Shown piece after piece: positions 5,832 through 13,560 of a DNA stretch of 33,205 nt. The notes beneath the pieces were generated by a model, which saw only the letters and a list, made by a program, of their open reading frames with translations, had not been told where the DNA came from and did not search any database. Within the stretch, counting starts at the first letter, position 1, and each line of letters opens with the position of its first letter. The DNA lies in NCBI GenBank assembly GCA_018713255.1, contig DVFL01000030.1, positions 1 through 33,205 of the forward strand. The letters are read 5' to 3'. The position numbers and the translations under genes were made by a program. Source of the DNA: Candidatus Cottocaccamicrobium excrementipullorum. Its GTDB lineage: Bacteria > Bacillota > Clostridia > Lachnospirales > Lachnospiraceae.

Positions 5832-6602
5832 TTATTCAATGATTAATCCTGCTTCCCGGTACTCTTGCCATACCGTCTGCGAAAGCGCGTTGTCTGTCAC
5901 TAAACGATCCACATCCTTCAGCTCAAGAAGCTTAGCCTGAGAGCGCTTGCCCAGCTTACTGGAATCCATCACTGCGATCACCTCTTTGGCATGCTCGGCC
6001 AACACTCGTACGATTCCCATTTCTGAAAACCGGCAATCCGTAAACCCATCTGCACAATTCACCGCACCAATGGAAAGAAATGCTGTATCCGGATAATACT
6101 GGGCAAACAATCTCTCACAGTCAGCTCCGCAGGCAGAGCGTTCTGCCGGATCAATTTCACCGCCTACCGCAATCAGACGGATGTTCGTATTCTCCATCAG
6201 CAGATTCAGCGCCGCCAGATTATTGCTCACCACCGTAAACCGATCTTTTCTTCCCGCCAGTTCCTGTGCCAGAATCACATTTGTCGTCCCCGAATTCAAC
6301 GCCACCACCGAGCCGGTTTTAACATACTTGGCGGCTTTTCTCGCCGCTTCTCTCTTCTTCTCACTGTTCGCAATCTCTCTGCCGGCAAATCGGGACAGCA
6401 CATCAACTACTGCCGGCAGGCAGGCTCCTCCTCTGATACAGCGGACCAGCCCCCTCTCCTCCATTGATTTTAAATCTCTCCGAATCGTATCGTCAGAAAC
6501 ATGGAGAAGTTCTGTAAGATCACTGATTTTCACCATGGACTGCAGTTCCAGCTGCCGTAAAATCAGCTTTACTCTCTCCGCATATAACATACGGATTTCC
6601 AT
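5832..6602 (-). CDS. DeoR/GlpR-family transcriptional regulator
   Basis: A 256-aa regulator with an N-terminal winged helix (residues about 8-60, ISDLTELLHVSDDTIRRDLK and a following RGGA wing) and a C-terminal DeoR sensor domain related to ribose-5-phosphate isomerase. The sensor includes ALNSGTTNVILAQEL near 100, VVSNNLAALNLL near 124 and the family end VMDSSKLGKRS near 215. Such proteins usually repress sugar or nucleoside genes and bind a phosphorylated sugar. Here the gene is alone, between a repeat and a tRNA cluster, so the target is unknown. ATG 6602 has AGGAAAGG just upstream; ATG at codon 5 is an alternative. Confidence 0.88.
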   Translation of the reverse strand: MEIRMLYAERVKLILRQLELQSMVKISDLTELLHVSDDTIRRDLKSMEERGLVRCIRGGACLPAVVDVLSRFAGREIANSEKKREAARKAAKYVKTGSVVALNSGTTNVILAQELAGRKDRFTVVSNNLAALNLLMENTNIRLIAVGGEIDPAERSACGADCERLFAQYYPDTAFLSIGAVNCADGFTDCRFSEMGIVRVLAEHAKEVIAVMDSSKLGKRSQAKLLELKDVDRLVTDNALSQTVWQEYREAGLIIE

Positions 6603-6743
6603 CCTTTCCTGTTTTCTCTTTTCTCCGTCAATTTCTGTTCTGTCTGGGAAATAGTAAGATCACGGTCTGATTTGCTGCCTTGCCAAAGAGAGAAAGAAAT
6701 CTCTCTGAAACTAGATTCAATTCTCAAGCAAACCGCTAAGAAA

Positions 6744-6815
6744 CTGGGCCAGCTGGATTCGAACCAGCGAGTGCAGGAGTCAAAGTCCTGTGCCTTACCG
6801 CTTGGCGATGGCCCA
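6744..6815 (-). tRNA. tRNA-Gln (anticodon UUG)
   Basis: Acceptor TGGGCCA/TGGCCCA, discriminator G; anticodon loop CTTTGAC gives TTG. Last of three tRNAs in a row. Confidence 0.94.
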
Positions 6816-6862
6816 TTGAATTTTTAAAAAACCGCCAAGCACTCCGCTTAACGGTTTTCCAG

Positions 6863-6937
6863 GGTGGGTATAGGGATTCGAACCCTAGGCCTCCAGAGCC
6901 ACAATCTGGCGCGCTAACCAACTGCGCTATACCCACC
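6863..6937 (-). tRNA. tRNA-His (anticodon GUG)
   Basis: Acceptor GTGGGTA/TACCCAC with the extra G at -1 paired to discriminator C, the His identity mark. The loop TTGTGGC gives GTG. Its G34 is one of the positions queuosine normally occupies, which links it to the salvage genes at 16065-18354. Confidence 0.94.
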
Positions 6938-6976
6938 ATAACTTATTCATTTCACCAATCTTATGAGACTGGCAAA

Positions 6977-7050
<74 letters not shown>

Positions 7051-7084
7051 ACACGCCGCGCCATCACGCGGCTGACATTGATAT

Positions 7085-7113
7085 ACTATACAATAAATAT
7101 CAAATAATGTCAA
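7085..7113 (-). promoter_or_regulatory. promoter of the Arg-His-Gln tRNA cluster
   Basis: TTGACA (7113-7108), 17-nt spacer, TATAGT (7090-7085). It begins 10 bases after the MATE stop codon. Confidence 0.88.
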
Positions 7114-7122
7114 GTATATTTT

Positions 7123-8490
7123 TTATTTTTTTTGCGAATAAATCAGCCAGCCGCCTTTCCAATAATAAAGCATAATGGCAGCACTGGTAATGATCCAGGT
7201 TGCCGGGTAACCAATCATCAGCATGCTCATGGTTCCCTTTGTCAAAGCAACCACTCCCGTCCAAATTACGCGAAGAAGGCATACTCCAACTGCTGTAATG
7301 ACCATAGGGATAAAACTCTGGCCGCAGCCCCGGATACCGCCTGCGTATATTTCTGTACAAACGTAGGTAACATAAAATGGCGTCAGCTCCCGCAAAAGGC
7401 TTCCCCCAATCCCGATTACTTCCGGGTCTGAAGTGAACCAGCCCATTAACCCCGGGGCGAAGAACACAAAGCCAAGAGAAAACAGTACCGCTGAAACGGC
7501 AGCCATAGCCGCGCACACATGCATCCCGCGCTTAACCCGGTCCCATTTTCCGGCGCCAAAATTCTGCCCGCAGAAAGTGGTAATCGCCATGCCGAAGGAT
7601 GTCATGGTCATCCAAAAAAATCCATCAATTTTCTCATAAGCCGACAAAGCGGCTACGGTGTTGGTTCCGTATGTGTTGACCTGAATCTGCATAATCAGAT
7701 TGGCCACAGAATACATGTCAGACTGAATTCCGGAGGGGATGCCGATATAAAAAATCCGTTTCAGAATTCCGCCGTCCATCCGAAGCTCCTTAATGCTCAT
7801 CCGAAATAGTTTTCCAGGATCAAAGAGCCGCCACAGCACCAGGAGAGCACTAATCAGCTGGGCAACCGTAGTGGCCCATGCTGCTCCGGCTACTCCCCAG
7901 TGGAATACTGTAATAAATACCAGATCCAGCACAATATTTACCCCACAGGCCGCCACCAAAAAATAAAGAGGACTCCGGCTGTCTCCAGTAGCCCGGATAA
8001 TTCCCGCTCCCACATTATAAATGCAGCAGGGCACATAACCTACAGAATAAATCACGATGTATATCGATGCCAGTTCCAGTACATCCTTCGGGGTTCCAAT
8101 CCACGCAAGAACCAAGGGAGACAGCCAGATGCCAAGAACCGTAAACAAGATTCCCACCAGCACAGAAAGCACCAGGGCCGTATGAATAACCTGACGGAAC
8201 GCATCCCGCTTTCCTGCGCCGTAAGCGTGGGAAGCGGCAACTGCCGCGCCATTGGAAATTCCCATAAACAAATAAATGATCAGATTAATCAGCATATAGG
8301 TAGAGCCACCCACCGCGCCTAACGCAGCCTTTCCCAGATACTTTCCCACAATCACCGCATCCACGGTATTATACAGCTGCTGAAACAGGGAGCCGATCAG
8401 AATAGGGAAGAAAAAAAGCAGCAGCTGTACTGCGATATTCCCTTCTGTAATAGGATTTACCGCCCTCTCCTGTGCATTCTGCCCAGACAT
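7123..8490 (-). CDS. MATE-family multidrug/Na+ antiporter
   Basis: A 455-aa integral membrane protein with about 12 hydrophobic spans in two halves, typical MATE length. The N-half motif PILIGSLFQQLYNTVDAVIV near residue 30 and GGIRGCGQSFIPMVIT near residue 400 are usual MATE signatures. It would export cationic compounds in exchange for Na+ or H+; the substrate is unknown. I start at ATG 8490, which has AAGGAAGG six bases upstream. The same frame stays open back through tRNA-Pro to 8751, but that extension is not a protein. It lies 120 nt after tRNA-Pro with no separate clear promoter. Confidence 0.9.
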   Translation of the reverse strand: MSGQNAQERAVNPITEGNIAVQLLLFFFPILIGSLFQQLYNTVDAVIVGKYLGKAALGAVGGSTYMLINLIIYLFMGISNGAAVAASHAYGAGKRDAFRQVIHTALVLSVLVGILFTVLGIWLSPLVLAWIGTPKDVLELASIYIVIYSVGYVPCCIYNVGAGIIRATGDSRSPLYFLVAACGVNIVLDLVFITVFHWGVAGAAWATTVAQLISALLVLWRLFDPGKLFRMSIKELRMDGGILKRIFYIGIPSGIQSDMYSVANLIMQIQVNTYGTNTVAALSAYEKIDGFFWMTMTSFGMAITTFCGQNFGAGKWDRVKRGMHVCAAMAAVSAVLFSLGFVFFAPGLMGWFTSDPEVIGIGGSLLRELTPFYVTYVCTEIYAGGIRGCGQSFIPMVITAVGVCLLRVIWTGVVALTKGTMSMLMIGYPATWIITSAAIMLYYWKGGWLIYSQKK

Positions 8491-8612
8491 CTTTTTCCTT
8501 CCTTTCTTTAAGCGGCAGTGCAGACTTCGTACTTCCTCCAGACATAATGCCGTCTCAATCTCTGCGCTGTCCCATTTTTTGTAAATTTTCCTTTCTTTTG
8601 GGCGCAAAAAAA

Positions 8613-8687
8613 TCGGGGTGACAGGATTCGAACCTGCGGCCTCCTGGTCCCAAACCAGGCGCTCTAGCCAAGCTGAGCCACACCCCG
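8613..8687 (-). tRNA. tRNA-Pro (anticodon UGG)
   Basis: Acceptor CGGGGTG/CACCCCG, discriminator A; loop TTTGGGA gives TGG. A T-run follows. Confidence 0.94.
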
Positions 8688-8697
8688 AGACGCGTTT

Positions 8698-8726
8698 ATT
8701 ATAGCTTACACACGCCAGAAAGTCAA
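8698..8726 (-). promoter_or_regulatory. promoter of tRNA-Pro
   Basis: TTGACT (8726-8721), 17-nt spacer, TATAAT (8703-8698). Confidence 0.88.
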
Positions 8727-8747
8727 CAGCTTCCAAAGGAATTCTCT

Positions 8748-9236
8748 TCAATCCAGATAATGCTCCATAAAATGAGCGTTTCCCTCCTCGTCCAGCTCCA
8801 TAATCATATAAGAAGGTTTACGCCCCTCTTGTCTAGGGTAGGAAAGGCTTCCTGGATTCAGCACAATAATTCCCTGGGAATCATCAAAGTAAGGCCTGTG
8901 AGTATGCCCGAACATGGCAATATCAAATCCCCGCTCCTTTGCATCTTCCACAAGCTGCTCTGTCCCCAGAGAAACATTATAATAATGTCCATGGGTGAGA
9001 AGAACCTTATATTTTCCTATCTGAATTTCCCGCTCTCTATCCAGTGCAGAGAAAAAATCATTATTGCCCCGCACCATCTGCATCTCGCATTCTGGATTCA
9101 CCCATTCAGGAATATACTGTTCGCTTCCCTCCACATCTCCCAGATGAATCAACATATCCAAGGGAAGATTGTCATTAATCACTTTCTTTAAATTGTCATC
9201 TCGCCTGTGGGTATCGCTTACAATCAAGATTTTCAT
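8748..9236 (-). CDS. YfcE/MJ0936-type metallophosphoesterase
   Basis: A 162-aa calcineurin-like phosphodiesterase. Metal ligands are visible in order: SDTH (D8, H10), HLGD (D34), RGNND, THGH and FGHTHRP. Small proteins of this type hydrolyse phosphodiester bonds in vitro; the natural substrate is often unknown. Its ATG overlaps the stop of the pyrophosphatase gene by 4 nt (ATGA), so it is translationally coupled and is the last gene of the five-gene operon from 13091. It is a distant paralogue of the first gene of that operon. Confidence 0.9.
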   Translation of the reverse strand: MKILIVSDTHRRDDNLKKVINDNLPLDMLIHLGDVEGSEQYIPEWVNPECEMQMVRGNNDFFSALDREREIQIGKYKVLLTHGHYYNVSLGTEQLVEDAKERGFDIAMFGHTHRPYFDDSQGIIVLNPGSLSYPRQEGRKPSYMIMELDEEGNAHFMEHYLD

Positions 9237-9904
9237 GCTTTATCCTCCCTCCCCTCCCTGGAGTTCTGACCTTCCTGGTGCGCCTGCTCCTCCGCCGGCT
9301 GCTTTGACAGCCATTGGTTTCTCAGCTTTTCCTTCATCGCCTCCAGAGCCTTTCCCCTGTGGCTGATTTGGTTTTTCTGCTCAATCGTCAGCTGGGCGCT
9401 GGTTTTGTGAAACTCAGGAATGTACAAAATCGGGTCATAACCAAAGCCTTCCTCTCCTGCCGGCTCTCTGGCAATCAATCCTTCCATCGCCGCCTCGGTG
9501 TGAAGCACCTGTCCATCTGGAAGCACCGCTGCAATATTGCAGACAAAGCGGGCGCTGCGCTGACTCCCCTCTGCCTTCTCAAGCCGGTTAATGATCGCCT
9601 GGTTTTTTATGGCATAGGAAGTATCTTCCCCCAAATAGCGGGCAGAATAAATTCCCGGCTCTCCTCCCAGATAATCCACCACCAGGCCAGAATCGTCGGC
9701 CAGAACAATTCCGCCTGTCTGCTTCCACACAGCCTCTGCCTTGATCTGGGCATTTTCCCCAAAGGTCTTTCCATCCTCACAGATCTCCAACTCCACTCCC
9801 GCTTCCTTCATGGATAAGATCTCCAATCCAAGATCCCCAAGAATCAGACGGATTTCCCGCATTTTCCCTGCATTACCTGTTGCAAAAATGATTTTATCCT
9901 TCAT
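9233..9904 (-). CDS. rdgB: XTP/dITP diphosphatase (RdgB/HAM1 family)
   Basis: A nucleotide house-cleaning enzyme that hydrolyses XTP and (d)ITP to monophosphates. Motifs are ATGNAGKMREI (8-18), ADDSGLVVDYLGGEPGIYSARY near 69-90, GFGYDPI near 153, and NQISHRGKAL near 178. At 223 aa it is longer than the usual ~200; the extra is a polar Gln/Glu/Lys-rich C-terminal tail. It lies 32 nt after the papain-like lipoprotein gene and overlaps the next phosphoesterase by 4 nt. Confidence 0.94.
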   Translation of the reverse strand: MKDKIIFATGNAGKMREIRLILGDLGLEILSMKEAGVELEICEDGKTFGENAQIKAEAVWKQTGGIVLADDSGLVVDYLGGEPGIYSARYLGEDTSYAIKNQAIINRLEKAEGSQRSARFVCNIAAVLPDGQVLHTEAAMEGLIAREPAGEEGFGYDPILYIPEFHKTSAQLTIEQKNQISHRGKALEAMKEKLRNQWLSKQPAEEQAHQEGQNSREGREDKA

Positions 9905-9936
9905 ACATAATCTCCCATTCCATCTTTCCGCAGAAC

Positions 9937-11358
9937 TTATTCCCCCACTGTATACGCTTTAAGGCAGAGATTGCACTGCTGCATTTTTTCCGCGCTGACC
10001 CAAGTCTTTCCATCCTGACTTAAATATCCGTGTCCATCCTGCAAGTCTACCTTTCCTTTCATCTCTGGAGCCTGGTATTCTATCGCCACCGGATGGACAG
10101 CCTTGGGCGTGTGGATATTGACAATCATCCAAAACTTTTCTCCTGGAGCAAGGGAAATTTCCTGGGGAAGGGGCACCGTATAAAATCCTGCATCTGTAAA
10201 CGTCCCTGATGCCGCCGGTTTATCCAGGGAAAACTCTTCTGGATCTTCCGCCCCGGTTTCCACATAAAGTTCATACGAGGTCCCCGGCATCGTAGCATAA
10301 AATCCCGCTCCTTTCAGCTGCTCTTTGCCTCTGGCCTCATATCGGTTCGCAAACCAGGCATCTTCGTTTCCGTAGCCCAGCTGTCCAATCCATCCGCACA
10401 GATCCGACTGATAAATACCGGTATACTCTTGAGGATCTGTAATTCCGGAATAAACTACGTTGACCTGACCGATATTCGTATCATAGTAGGATACGTAAAA
10501 GCAGCCTTCCTCTCCAAATCCCGTTCCCCAACTGTTCAGGCAAATAAAGGCTCCATCGCCCTCAGGCGGGGTGCTGAACTTTTCCTTGGGATAATGATCG
10601 TCCCACCCGATAATAACCACATTATGATTCGCTTTTTCCTCTCCCGGATAATAATAACTGCAGTTTTCCTGATGATAATATGGATCGGTGCTCTCATCAT
10701 TTTGAAGAGTGGTGTACAAAGAACTCTGTACGCCGCCGGACTGATAAACAGCTTCTTTAATTCTCTGGTAATCCTTATTCTCCAAAAGACGGATCTCCTG
10801 CACATGCTTCACTGGAGAAAGGCCTTCCGGCGATTGTCCATCTCCGTAGGGATCGTCCTCTTCTCGCACAGGCCCCTGCCATGCCAGCAGATAGGCCATG
10901 GACATGGCATACTGACCGCCTTCCTCCTGACTGAGGGAAAAGCTGTTCATCCTGGACATATGATCCGCCGAGAACTTCCAGTTCTCCTGAGGAAGAAGTG
11001 CAGACTCCATGGCCATCAAAGAAGCGAAGGCCCAGCAAGTTCCCAAATCCCCTTGGTCCCCTGCCTCTGGGAGCTTGCCCAGCTCCCGATAATCGTACCG
11101 CTCCGGAAGCTCAATGCCTGAGGAAATTACATCAGGTGAAGTTTCCTTCTCCTCCCCTGACGGATGCTGGATCATCTCTTCTTCTGCAGCCCGGCTGGTT
11201 TCCTCAACCGCTGCCCGGGTGTATTTTGGTTCCTCTTCTGCCACGATTCCACATCCCGTCAAGAAAAGGCTGATGCCGGCTGCTGCCGCTCCCCACCGAA
11301 GCGCCTTATTCAGCCGGCTCTCTCTTCCCCCCTGTTTTTTCCTTTCGGATCTATTCAC
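9937..11358 (-). CDS. papain-like (C1) peptidase lipoprotein with lectin-like C-terminus
   Basis: A 473-aa exported protein. A basic N-terminus and hydrophobic stretch end in a lipobox LTGC (C36), so it should be a surface lipoprotein. A Glu/Thr-rich linker follows. The C1A peptidase domain spans about 88-295: DQGDLGTCWAFAS with catalytic C108 and oxyanion Q102, NHNVVIIGWDD with H245, and CLNSWGTGFGEEG with N275. Residues about 310-470 resemble the lectin-like domain often attached to clostridial C1 proteases. The start is GTG 11358 with AGGAG seven bases upstream, and its GTGA overlaps the stop of the methyltransferase gene. A surface protease coupled to rRNA and nucleotide housekeeping genes is unexpected. 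Confidence 0.9.
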   Translation of the reverse strand: MNRSERKKQGGRESRLNKALRWGAAAAGISLFLTGCGIVAEEEPKYTRAAVEETSRAAEEEMIQHPSGEEKETSPDVISSGIELPERYDYRELGKLPEAGDQGDLGTCWAFASLMAMESALLPQENWKFSADHMSRMNSFSLSQEEGGQYAMSMAYLLAWQGPVREEDDPYGDGQSPEGLSPVKHVQEIRLLENKDYQRIKEAVYQSGGVQSSLYTTLQNDESTDPYYHQENCSYYYPGEEKANHNVVIIGWDDHYPKEKFSTPPEGDGAFICLNSWGTGFGEEGCFYVSYYDTNIGQVNVVYSGITDPQEYTGIYQSDLCGWIGQLGYGNEDAWFANRYEARGKEQLKGAGFYATMPGTSYELYVETGAEDPEEFSLDKPAASGTFTDAGFYTVPLPQEISLAPGEKFWMIVNIHTPKAVHPVAIEYQAPEMKGKVDLQDGHGYLSQDGKTWVSAEKMQQCNLCLKAYTVGE

Positions 11359-12518
11359 TCCGCCTCTCCTGTCTTTCTTCTGGGAGGCTTTGGCCCAAGG
11401 AACTGATAAAAATACGTTTTCATCATGCCATTGTAAATTTTTCGGTTCCTGTCTGCCTTCCGCCCCATATACCGCTCTGCCTCTTCATAAGAGGTAATCA
11501 CATATGCCGACCAGGAATCCAGTTTTTTAAACTGTTCTCCCAACTCCCGGTAAATTCCCGGCAGGCTGGCTTTTTCTTCCAGGCGCTCTCCATAAGGCGG
11601 ATTTGTAATCAAGAATCCGTACTTCTTTGGATGGCTGAGTTCCTTTACCGGGCGCTGCTGGAAATGAATCATATGATCAACCCCCGCCTGACGGGCGTTC
11701 TGCCTGGCGGCTTTAATGATCTCCCCATCGATGTCATATCCCTGAATGTCGGTCTCCGCCTGACGGTTCACCAGATCCTCCGCCTCATCTACAGCATCGT
11801 ACCACAGCTTTCTGGGAATCAGATTTTTCCAGTCTTCTGACAGAAAAGATCGGTTCATTCCCGGCGCCATATTCGCCGCCATCATAGCCGCTTCAATGGG
11901 AAAGGTTCCGCTTCCGCAAAAAGGGTCCACCAAAATTCGGTCTGCTCTCCACGGCGTCAGCATAATCAACGCCGCCGCCAGCGTTTCTGTAATAGGAGCC
12001 TTGCTGGTCAATGTCCGGTATCCCCGCTTATGAAGAGATTCTCCTGTGGTATCAATTCCCACTGTCACTATATCCTTATACAGAAATACCCGAAGAGGAT
12101 AGCTGCTTCCTGTTTCACTGAACCAGCTGATTCCATAACGTCCCTTCAGCCGTTCCACCATAGCCTTTTTCATAATCGACTGAATATCAGAGGGGCTGAA
12201 CAGCCGGCTTTTCACCGAAGAAGCCTTGGCCACCCAAAACTTTCCATCCTGAGGAATATAATTCTCCCATGGAATATTTCTCGTCCCCTGAAACAATTCT
12301 TCAAAGGTCTCCGCCTTAAAGCTTCCTACCTTTAGCAGCACCCTCTCTGTGGTCCGCAAAAACATATTTGCCCGGCAGATCCCATCGGCATCCGCCAGAA
12401 AAGTGACTCTTCCGTCCTCCACCTGAACTACATCATAGCCCAGATCAAGAATTTCTTTTTTCAGCACCGCTTCCAATCCGAAATGGCACGGCGCCAGCAG
12501 TTCATATACGTTCTTCAT
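11355..12518 (-). CDS. THUMP-domain 23S rRNA guanine-N2 methyltransferase (RlmL-like)
   Basis: A 387-aa SAM-dependent RNA methyltransferase of the RlmL N-terminal/YpsC type. A THUMP RNA-binding domain occupies roughly residues 55-165. The Rossmann methyltransferase follows, with VDPFCGSGTFPIEAA (motif I, 197-211) and the catalytic TNPPYGERL near 305-313. By family, it modifies a guanine N2 in 23S rRNA. It lies 15 nt after the phosphodiesterase gene, with a modest SD (GAGGA). E. coli RlmL has a second RlmK domain; this protein lacks it, as is usual in Firmicutes. Confidence 0.92.
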   Translation of the reverse strand: MKNVYELLAPCHFGLEAVLKKEILDLGYDVVQVEDGRVTFLADADGICRANMFLRTTERVLLKVGSFKAETFEELFQGTRNIPWENYIPQDGKFWVAKASSVKSRLFSPSDIQSIMKKAMVERLKGRYGISWFSETGSSYPLRVFLYKDIVTVGIDTTGESLHKRGYRTLTSKAPITETLAAALIMLTPWRADRILVDPFCGSGTFPIEAAMMAANMAPGMNRSFLSEDWKNLIPRKLWYDAVDEAEDLVNRQAETDIQGYDIDGEIIKAARQNARQAGVDHMIHFQQRPVKELSHPKKYGFLITNPPYGERLEEKASLPGIYRELGEQFKKLDSWSAYVITSYEEAERYMGRKADRNRKIYNGMMKTYFYQFLGPKPPRRKTGEAE

Positions 12519-12533
12519 CTCGTCCTCGCGCTT

Positions 12534-13091
12534 CTACAGCGTAATTTCTTTTACAATTTCATCCTGGAAGGTAAAAATCCGAAATACATTTTCCTCCAGC
12601 AGTGCATAAGTAGGCGGATTTCCCTCTTTCGGAATGGATGTGGAACCTGGGTTCAGCACAGTGATCTTTCCGATTCCTTCTGCCTCCACCTGCTCCGCCT
12701 TCAGAACATGGGTGTGACCGTGAATGAGAATATCTCCCTCCTGCACCGGCGGAAGATGATCCTGGTTAAACACATGGCCGTGCGTTGCATAGAAAGTTCT
12801 TCCATTAAACGATAAAAGGGCGTAATCCGCCAGAATCGGGAACTGCAGCACCATCTGGTCAACTTCTGTATCACAATTTCCCCGCACCGCATAAATTCGG
12901 CTGCGCAGAGGATTCAGCATGGCAATCACCTCTTTGGGGGCATATTCCTTAGGCAAATCATTTCTGGGCCCGTGATACAAAATATCTCCCAGCAGAACCA
13001 GACGTTCCGCCTTGCTGCGCTCAAATGCCTCCAGCATTTTTCTGCAGTAATAAGCAGAACCATGTATATCTGATGCAAACATAATCTTCAT
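12534..13091 (-). CDS. yfcE: YfcE-family phosphodiesterase
   Basis: A 185-aa metallophosphoesterase with the full metal set: SDIHGS (D8, H10), LLGDILYHGPRN near 34, RGNCD near 70, ATHGH near 103 and IHGHTHV near 124. The YHGPRN signature separates YfcE proper from the shorter MJ0936 group. The E. coli homologue cleaves model phosphodiesters with Mn; the physiological substrate is unclear. It is the first gene of the operon running to 8748, with SD AAGGAG and a strong promoter 60 nt upstream. Confidence 0.92.
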   Translation of the reverse strand: MKIMFASDIHGSAYYCRKMLEAFERSKAERLVLLGDILYHGPRNDLPKEYAPKEVIAMLNPLRSRIYAVRGNCDTEVDQMVLQFPILADYALLSFNGRTFYATHGHVFNQDHLPPVQEGDILIHGHTHVLKAEQVEAEGIGKITVLNPGSTSIPKEGNPPTYALLEENVFRIFTFQDEIVKEITL

Positions 13092-13127
13092 GGCGTTTCT
13101 CCTTTATCCAACGTTCATTATCACTAT

Positions 13128-13155
13128 ATTATAGCTTTCTTTGAGCATCTGTCAA
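13128..13155 (-). promoter_or_regulatory. promoter of the yfcE-rlmL-C1-rdgB operon
   Basis: TTGACA (13155-13150), 16-nt spacer, TATAAT (13133-13128). The -35 includes the stop codon of the rhodanese gene. Confidence 0.85.
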
Positions 13156-13472
13156 TGAGGATTCTGGCTCACAGGACCATATTTGCCCCGGTAATACTGG
13201 ATTCCGCTGCCCAGACTGGCCGCATGGAATCCCCGTTTTCCCCAGTCTCTGGCCGCCCTCATGCTTTTCCCTCCATGTGTGCAGTAAAACACCAAAAACC
13301 TTCCTGCATAAGGCATTAACCGGTCCCGGCACAGCTCTTCTTCCGGAATATTCACCGCTCCGGCCAAATGACCTGCTCCATATTCTTCAGGGCTTCGAAG
13401 ATCAATCATCACCAAATCCTGGCCCTGGTCCAGCATCTGTTCCAGTCTTGGAATAGAGATGACAGCAAACAT
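13152..13472 (-). CDS. single-domain rhodanese-like protein
   Basis: A 106-aa rhodanese fold: IDLRSPEEYGAGHLAGAVNIP (23-43) is the CH2A-like signature. The active-site loop is FYCTHGGKSMRAA with C64 as the persulfide-forming residue. The loop C-T-H-G-G-K-S differs from the usual CxxGxR. It would move sulfur or act as a redox/sulfur relay in the cytoplasm. The gene lies 88 nt after the rubredoxin-GltB-like gene, with a modest SD (GGTGGAG). Its last codons overlap the next operon's promoter. Confidence 0.88.
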   Translation of the reverse strand: MFAVISIPRLEQMLDQGQDLVMIDLRSPEEYGAGHLAGAVNIPEEELCRDRLMPYAGRFLVFYCTHGGKSMRAARDWGKRGFHAASLGSGIQYYRGKYGPVSQNPH

Positions 13473-13560
13473 ACTCCACCTGTCCTTTGTGTTTCTTATT
13501 GATAGAGTATGCAGCTGTCCAATATCGGGAACGCAGCAGGGCCCAAACCGTCCCCCGCCA

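Noticed and set aside
7123-8751. MATE frame extended to a start at 8751
   Set aside because: The extension would be translated through tRNA-Pro and its promoter; the ATG at 8490 has a proper SD.
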